Shown: positions 8,601 through 14,000 of the stretch, piece after piece
How positions within the stretch are numbered: position 1 is the stretch's first letter
Layout of the letters: each line of letters starts with the position of its first letter
Source of the DNA: an uncultured Flavobacterium sp.
Lineage (GTDB): Bacteria; Bacteroidota; Bacteroidia; Flavobacteriales; Flavobacteriaceae
Reading direction: 5' to 3'
Assembly: GCF_946478785.1 (NCBI RefSeq)
Contig: NZ_CAMLDD010000041.1
Coordinates: 1-16,318, forward strand
DNA: 16,318 nucleotides
Made by a program: the position numbers and the translations under genes
Notes under the pieces: generated by a model
The model's database searches: none
The model's input: the letters and a program-made list of their open reading frames with translations, nothing else
What the model was told of the DNA's origin: nothing

Positions 8601-10555
8601 CTGACTGTGGCATGATGCCCACTTCGTCCAATACCATTTCAATATTAGTTAGTACAGGTCCTGCAGCTCCAATTGTAGGTACAATAACTCAGGCTACTTG
8701 TGCTAATCCTAGAGCAAGTGTTGTGTTAAATGGTCTGCCGGCGGGAGAATGGACATTACAATTTTCAACAGGCCAGACTTATACAGGAAGTGGAACAAGT
8801 GTCACTATACCTGATCTTGCACCCAATAGCACATTTACTGCTACCGTTAAGACAGATGCGTGTTATTCTCCTAATTCAACTAATATTGTGTTGAATTCTT
8901 TAGTGGTTCCAACATCAACATGGAACGGTTCTTCTTGGTCAAATCCGCCATCAATCAATAACTATATCGTTTTTACAGGTAATTACATTTCAGATGGAGA
9001 TTTGAGTGGCTGTACCTGTACAGTAAATTCCGGTGTAGCAGTTACAGTAAGTTCAGGTCATACTTTTACTATAACTAATGCAGTTACAACAACGGGCGGA
9101 ACATTAATCTTTGAAAATAACGCAAGTCTTGTGCAGACAAATGATGTCAGCAACACAGGAAATATAATATATAAGAGAATTTCTCAGCCAATGAAAAAGT
9201 ATGATTTCACGTATTGGTCTTCTCCGATAGATAGTCAGGTACTCAATGTACTGTCACCAAATACGAGGTTTGATAAATATTTATCATACAACCCAACTTT
9301 GGATCATTGGGAGGAAGAACTTCCCGCGAACAGTATGATAGTTGGAAAAGGTTACATCATCAGAACACCGGAGGCGGGGCTATACGGTAATGGAGAAAAT
9401 GTGGTTTTTCCTTACACTCAACAGGTTCAGTTCGTTGGAGTTCCCAATAATGGGGGTATCTTTGGAGAAGAAATAACCCCACTTACAGCAACTCGTTACT
9501 TTTTAGTAGGAAATCCATTTCCATCTGCACTGAATGCAAATTTATTTTTATCAGCTAATAATACCGCTTTAGAGGGAACAATTTATTTTTGGACACATAA
9601 TACAGCAGTTGGCCAGATTGGAAATACAATTGGATATTCAGAAGATGACTATGCTTCTTATAACGCAACAGGCGGAGTAGGGACGTCCGCAAAAAGTGAC
9701 CCTAATCATAATGATGATCCTGCTTTAGATTTGGGCAGAAAACCAACGGGTTACATTGCTGCCGGCCAATCCTTTTTTGTTGCATCAAAAGCAGCTGGAA
9801 CAATTGCGTTTACAAATGCTATGCGTATGGCAGGCAATAATAATCAGTTTTTTAAGCAAGAAAAAACTTCAGATATAGAAAAACATCGTTTGTGGCTCGA
9901 ATTGAGTAATGATGGAGGAGCTTATAAACAAACATTAATAGGGTACATTAATGGAGCAACAGATAATTATGAAGATCAATTTGACGGTATTAGCTTTGAT
10001 GGTCATCCTTATATCGATTTTTATAGTATTAATGATGATAAAAATCTTGTAATTCAGGGGCGGGCTTTACCTTTTGAGAATACCGATGTTGTTCCTTTAG
10101 GTTATAAAACTACAATTGCAGGTAACTTTACAATAGGCATAAATCAAACAGAAGGGACTTTGTCAAATCAACCAATATATCTTGAAGACAGGTTAACCCA
10201 GACGATTCATAATCTGCAAACATCAAATTATACTTTTAGTACAGGAATCGGAACTTTCGATGATCGTTTTGTTTTAAAATACAGCGATACTAATTTGGGT
10301 TCAGATGATTTTGAAAAGAATGATAATAATTTGATAATCACAGTTAATCGTAAAGTTATAACTGTCAGTTCATTGAATGATGATAATATTAATAAAGTTT
10401 TTATATATGATATTTCGGGCAAATTGATTTATAAAAAAGAGAAAATAAACAGTAATCAATTTTCTACACAGTTGAATACTGCAGAGCAGGTTTTGCTTGT
10501 AAAAATAATCAGGGAAAATAATCGTGAACAAACACGAAAAATTATATTTAGGTAG
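5657..10555 (+). CDS. Giant secreted protein with nidogen-like, LamG and FN3 domains and T9SS type C signal
   Basis: This 1632-aa protein has a Sec signal peptide (about residues 1-20, ending SSYGQ). Two tandem copies of a nidogen-like domain follow (about 24-232 and 241-446). Both show LPFTFxFAG, SxNGW, ALFPLWDD-type and IGIYDA motifs and end in PATGQ-YRFxPP. A short Ig-like stretch leads to a LamG/concanavalin-A-like domain (about 550-756, with WHHVAV near 635 and IRIYIDG) that seems inserted in a SprB-like repeat: DGNITI precedes it and PYTYAW plus GLTPGDYRV follow it. Two FN3 domains come next (about 812-901 and 905-998, each with TANWNAVD), then an Ig-like segment (about 1003-1087), TWNGSSWSN, and the module shared with its neighbours (FENNASLVQ at 1152, KHRLWLEL near 1409). 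The last 85 or so residues look like a T9SS type C sorting signal. It is probably a surface or secreted adhesin binding glycans or proteins; no catalytic domain is seen. Confidence 0.87.
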   Translation: MKNIYTTIYLFLVFVSSYGQSASNYTFTAVQGNYIPLTGVAGVTDTSIGATADEGISTAIALPFTFTFAGTAYTSIKVSPNGWMYLGAGTPAESNDNTQANAETRKPILFPLWDNLKCNVAPRYVTTGIAPHRRFKVEWIQQSWNNGVAGDVISFQVWLFETTNVVEFLYNQGAVAANTASSGGASIGIYDASSRYLTLNNSGGTPIAQSDVFTTNINTKPATGQIYRFSPPVAEGLEANNYCFSASSRPYDNLLSTTNVPGLSASSDDALSSSVALPFTFNFAGAFYSNIRVSSNGWITFASPNPSASQNYTNNISNANVIRPALFPLWDDIELTVIPKYVTSGTAPNRIFKIEFSKQRWDYAGATDAISFQIWLYEKSNAIEYIYSQGPGALRNPSATIGIYDANGKYLLLNNVSASPTPTSSSFIFTLNAKPATGQVYRFTPPPSISYPGNAFISTGTVAVTQTGAAGGTYSATPPGLSFVSTSTGEVNLTGSLGGTYTISYNVGGCVAATTEMTIFPLLPQPVGTVGIASCASANDGNITITNMNNSVRFVAADNDYIDLGSQMMSNRGAFTMGGWIKFKASDITGRMSLFGQNNAVEFGFSSPSTFELWTAVTGQVTASFTPATLGNEAWHHVAVTGDGARIRIYIDGVSVPVTGGVVNTTNYGASTFSTKIGSRVFSDTNGETFTGSILKAAFYSTALSASRIESLAFGPTVYSGYEPGIIAGYNFYDGSGTTLTSIPAGFNGTFVNTPEWVDPYTYAWQRVGNNTVIATSKNITGLTPGDYRVTVALTGVSSPNAKVFTVGSAENVVATVGTGANCTTTITANWNAVDPGTTSYVLDVATDVAFTNFLPGYNGLNVGSATNHAVINVPPGPIYYRVRRNTSCGVSANSNVIQYQTLQVKTPVATAAATLSCTSFTANWNAVDGANTYYLDVSTDAAFASFVTGYSALNVGNVTSAAVTGLSSNTTYYYRVRSANADCGMMPTSSNTISILVSTGPAAPIVGTITQATCANPRASVVLNGLPAGEWTLQFSTGQTYTGSGTSVTIPDLAPNSTFTATVKTDACYSPNSTNIVLNSLVVPTSTWNGSSWSNPPSINNYIVFTGNYISDGDLSGCTCTVNSGVAVTVSSGHTFTITNAVTTTGGTLIFENNASLVQTNDVSNTGNIIYKRISQPMKKYDFTYWSSPIDSQVLNVLSPNTRFDKYLSYNPTLDHWEEELPANSMIVGKGYIIRTPEAGLYGNGENVVFPYTQQVQFVGVPNNGGIFGEEITPLTATRYFLVGNPFPSALNANLFLSANNTALEGTIYFWTHNTAVGQIGNTIGYSEDDYASYNATGGVGTSAKSDPNHNDDPALDLGRKPTGYIAAGQSFFVASKAAGTIAFTNAMRMAGNNNQFFKQEKTSDIEKHRLWLELSNDGGAYKQTLIGYINGATDNYEDQFDGISFDGHPYIDFYSINDDKNLVIQGRALPFENTDVVPLGYKTTIAGNFTIGINQTEGTLSNQPIYLEDRLTQTIHNLQTSNYTFSTGIGTFDDRFVLKYSDTNLGSDDFEKNDNNLIITVNRKVITVSSLNDDNINKVFIYDISGKLIYKKEKINSNQFSTQLNTAEQVLLVKIIRENNREQTRKIIFR
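5726..6994 (+). repeat. Tandem nidogen-like domain duplication
   Basis: Two adjacent domains of about 209 and 206 residues (5726-6352 and 6377-6994) share their order of motifs: LPFTF, NGW, R-P-LFPLWD, Y-T-G-AP-R-FK-E, ISFQ-WL-E, IGIYDA, KPATGQ-YRF. They are clearly diverged, so the duplication is not recent. Confidence 0.8.
9110..10555 (+). repeat. Shared C-terminal module, copy 3
   Basis: Full-length copy from FENNASLVQ to the C terminus. It is the most diverged of the four, with an extra HNDDPALDLGRKP-type insertion before the IAAGQSFF motif. Confidence 0.85.
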
Positions 10556-10573
10556 TTAGTTTTAGTTTAAGCG

Positions 10574-10608
10574 AAAAATCCGATGGTTGATTCCATCGGA
10601 TTTTTTTT
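10574..10608 (+). terminator. Strong rho-independent terminator after the 5657 gene
   Basis: A perfect 13-bp stem (10574-10586 with 10593-10605) closes a 6-nt loop TTGATT and runs into T8, 18 nt after the stop codon. It separates this gene from the one at 11035. Confidence 0.9.
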
Positions 10609-10633
10609 GAGTTAAAATTAATCATGACTATAT

Positions 10634-10655
10634 AAATTACTTTATGAAGTAATTT
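10634..10655. repeat. Perfect 9-bp inverted repeat with a 4-nt loop
   Basis: AAATTACTT (10634-10642) pairs with AAGTAATTT (10647-10655) around TATG. No T run follows, so it is more likely an operator or RNA hairpin than a terminator. Confidence 0.5.
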
Positions 10656-10656
10656 C

Positions 10657-10701
10657 AATTATTACAAAATCCAAACATTTTTAAATAATTATTACAAAAT
10701 C
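10657..10701 (+). repeat. 15-bp perfect direct repeat, 30-bp period
   Basis: AATTATTACAAAATC occurs at 10657-10671 and again at 10687-10701. The 30-bp period is close to three helical turns. It directly follows the inverted repeat. Confidence 0.55.
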
Positions 10702-10751
10702 AATACAAGTTTTTACGTACAAATATTTTGTTTTTTTTTTTAAGGCTTCTT

Positions 10752-10778
10752 TTTATCGTGTTTTTTTGTTCTTTATCG
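10752..10778 (+). promoter_or_regulatory. Two-unit direct repeat, 20-bp period, candidate operator
   Basis: TTTATCG at 10752-10758 recurs at 10772-10778, with T-rich sequence containing TTTTTTTG between. The layout and 20-bp period match the pair at 4435-4472. The combined consensus is about TTTTTGTTTTTYATCGAA. It lies some 257 bp before the start of the downstream gene and just upstream of the candidate -7 box. Confidence 0.45.
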
Positions 10779-10818
10779 AATATTTTAATTTTTGTTAAAA
10801 AAGCCATTGAGAACTATT

Positions 10819-10826
10819 TATTTTTG
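10819..10826 (+). promoter_or_regulatory. Candidate -7 box for the 11035 gene
   Basis: TATTTTTG is an exact TAnnTTTG match. A TTTG at 10791-10794 lies 24 nt upstream, slightly beyond the usual 17-23 spacing. Its place about 40 bp downstream of the direct repeat is what an activator-dependent promoter would show, which is an inference. Confidence 0.35.
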
Positions 10827-11034
10827 TTGCTGTAATTAGCCCCAAGTTAGTTAGTTTTTTTGGTTTTATCTTTATGTTTTTGATAATCAGAACATCAAAT
10901 CTGTAAGTTGCAGATGCTACAAATTACATTTAGGGCTATTAATAAATTGCTATCATAATATTAAACGAATAGCAATATAAGAAAGAACAATTATAAAATA
11001 AAAAGTTGTTTTTTTAATTTTAAACCGCCCAAAT

Positions 11035-14000
11035 ATGATTAAAAAACTACCCCTTATTCGTTTATTTTTTTCGAAACAAAGTCAAAATAACCCAACATTT
11101 ATAGCAGCAGAATCATTTGGCAAGAATGCGAAAAGGCTTTGTTTTGTTTTGTTTTTGTTTGTCAATTACTCTTTTGGTCAGACAAATACCTGGGATGGTT
11201 CAAGTAGTACTGCATGGGATAATCGTTTCAATTGGAGTCTTAATGTAGTGCCAACTGCTGCTCATAATGTTGTCATACCAAATGTTACTCGAAAGCCAAT
11301 TATTTCTGTCGCAGGAGCAGTTTGTGCTACTTTGACTATCAATAATACAGGTACAGGCAGTAATACATTAACTATAAATTCACCAGGTACTTTGATAGTT
11401 TCAGGTGCTGTAACTTTGACAAGCCCGACTGGTAATACAAGAAATACCATAATAGATGTAGTTTCTGGAGTTTTAAGTGCGGCATCTATAAGTCTTACCG
11501 ATGGTAATGAAAATTCTAGAGACGCAAGTTTACGCATCGGAACAGGAGCTGTTAATGTAACAGGAAGTATAACAATGGCAGGTAATGCAAGTAGAAATGA
11601 CATAACTTTTTCAGGAGCAGGAACTTTAAATATTGGAGGGACGATTTCTGGAGGAGCGTTAACACCATCTACAGGGACCGTGAATTATAATAATGCCGGT
11701 TCGCAAGCTATAGGATTGTACTCTTATAATAATCTAACACTTTCAGGCTCAGGAACAAAAACTTTTGGAGCAGCTACAACAGTAAGTGGTAATTGGTCTA
11801 TGGTTTCGGGTGTTTTGGCTAATTTGGGAACATTTACGCATTCGGCAGGAACACTTGTTTTGGGAGGTGCCGGACCACTTTTAAATTCATGGGGGTCTAC
11901 AACATCAGGAGCTACCAATACAACAAATGATTACTTTTCAAATACAGGCAGAATCAATGTCACGTTAGCGGCTCCCTATCCTGCAATCGATAATAATTAT
12001 GCCACTTATTCTAATGGTATTTCAGGGCAGGTAGCAGGTACTTCGGGTGAATATTCAAACCCACCTACAAATACATTACCAGGCTCGTTAACCCTTACTG
12101 CTCCAACTGGCGCATTTTTTACAAATGTTAAGTTTGCCAGCTACGGAAGTCCGGGCGGGACTAGTCCTGATTTTACAATTGGTACTTGCCACGCATTCAA
12201 TAGCCGAACTGTAACCACGGGGTTATTAGGAACTAATACATCTCAAATACCTAATTCTGGGTCTTTCAATAATACTTTTGGAGATCCTTGTTATGGAATA
12301 GTAAAGTCATATAATGTAGTTGCAACTTATGCTGAACCGTATTGTACTATTTCTCCAGTTCCTGCTATTCTTATTGATGGATCAACACCAACAGGAGGGA
12401 ATGGGACTTATACTTATTTATGGGAAAGGAGTACAACAGGACATAGTACAGGATATACAGCTGCACCTGGAATAAATAATGCAGAAGATTATACTGTTTC
12501 TTCAGGAACCACACAAACTACGTGGTATAGAAGAACGGTAACTTCCGGAATATACTCTGATGCTACAATTGTAATTGTACAAGTAGTTACAACAGCACCA
12601 ACAGCACCAACAACTATTACGGCTCCTCAGACCATTTGTGCAGGACAGTCAGCAACATTAAGTGTGAGCGGAGGATCATTAGGAGGACCAACAGGATATG
12701 CCGAATGGACATCGGGTTCTTGTAATGGACCAGTTGTGGGTACGGGTAATAGTATAACAGTTACACCTACTTCTAATACAACCTATTTTGTAAAATATAG
12801 AAATGCTTGCGGCGTTACAAGTTGTTTGTCAACAACAGTAAGTAATTCAGTTTATATTGTACCAGCAGCTAATGCTGCACAGGTTTGTTATAGTACTTCT
12901 GTTCAAACGACTCCATTGACATATAGTGGAACAACCGGAACACCAACAGCATATAGCATTGTTTGGAATGCTGTTCCTGCCAACAGTTTTGTAGCAGTGA
13001 CTAACGCTGCATTATCTGCAAGCCCAATTTTAATATCTGTTCCTGCTAATACTCCAGCAGGAACCTATACAGGAACAATTACTGTAAGAAATGCAGGCGG
13101 ATGTGTGAGCTATGGAAATAATTTTACAGTAACAGTAAGTGCTACTTCAACAACATCAAATGCCGGTCCCGATCAATCAGCAAACACAACTTCTTTTGCA
13201 TTAGCTGCAAATAGTCCAACGGTAGGTACTGGAATATGGTCAATAGCGAATGGACCAAATACATCATTAAGTCAATTTAGCAATACAACGAGCCCAACTT
13301 CTACATTTACTCCAATTGTTGCAGGAACTTATGTGCTGAATTGGACAATAACGAATGGAAGTTGCAGCTCTTCAGATCAGGTGGTTATTGCAAATAATTG
13401 TGTAAATAATATGATTAGTAATGGTGATTTTTCAAACGGAGGAACAAATTGGACATTTGCCACTTCACAAGGATCTTACATCGAAATTAATCCTGAAAAC
13501 ACTTATTTTTCAAATTCTAACAATGATTCAACTGCAGAGTTAGATTTACAGGCATCACTAAGACAGGTTTTATCAGTTATACCAGGTGTTTCTTATACAG
13601 TAAGTTTTGTTTATGCTAGAAGGTTAACAGCTGATACTCCAGCAACTACGGGAGTAACGGTTAAAATTACCGGTGGTTCTTCGGATATTACATCAACAGG
13701 TTTTACCACTACCAGTACAACCCCTCAAATAGGGTCTTTTACTTTTACACCAACCAGTTCTTCCATAGGGGTAGAATTTTATAATACTTTGCATGGTGGG
13801 GCTACTCTTGGTACAATTATAGATAATATAATTTTGATACCAACTTCTCAGGTTGCTCCTTATGCCACAACAACTCCTAAAGGAGTTTTTAAAACTTCAA
13901 CATCTTGTGCAGGTGTGCCTGTTCAGCTGGATGTAGATAACGTTCCAGCTTCTGGTGTTACTTATGCGTGGACAGGACCTGCAGGAGCAGTATTTTCTTC

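Larger units (their letters stand above)
10609..11034. other. Long AT-rich regulatory spacer before the 11035 gene
   Basis: This 426-bp spacer has no coding potential. It holds, in order, a perfect inverted repeat (10634-10655), a 15-bp direct repeat with a 30-bp period (10657-10701), a T11 homopolymer (10731-10741), a 20-bp-period direct repeat (10752-10778) and a candidate -7 box (10819-10826). About 210 nt between that box and the start codon contain nothing else recognised, so the leader may be long. Confidence 0.6.

Noticed and set aside
876..10555. A single operon of the surface-protein genes
   Set aside because: Clear hairpin terminators follow the second and third genes, and the spacers are 184-479 bp with their own candidate control elements.
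5657..10555. A glycoside hydrolase or protease in the nidogen/LamG protein
   Set aside because: All recognisable domains are binding or structural. No catalytic signature was seen, so no enzymatic role is assigned.
10657..10778. CRISPR array
   Set aside because: The repeats are only two units each, short and AT-rich, with 15-nt or smaller gaps and no cas genes. They fit regulatory repeats better.
11262..11918. Minus-strand frames at 11262-11603 and 11724-11918
   Set aside because: They lie inside the long open frame from 11035, which has a signal peptide and clear domains; their products are low-complexity shadows.
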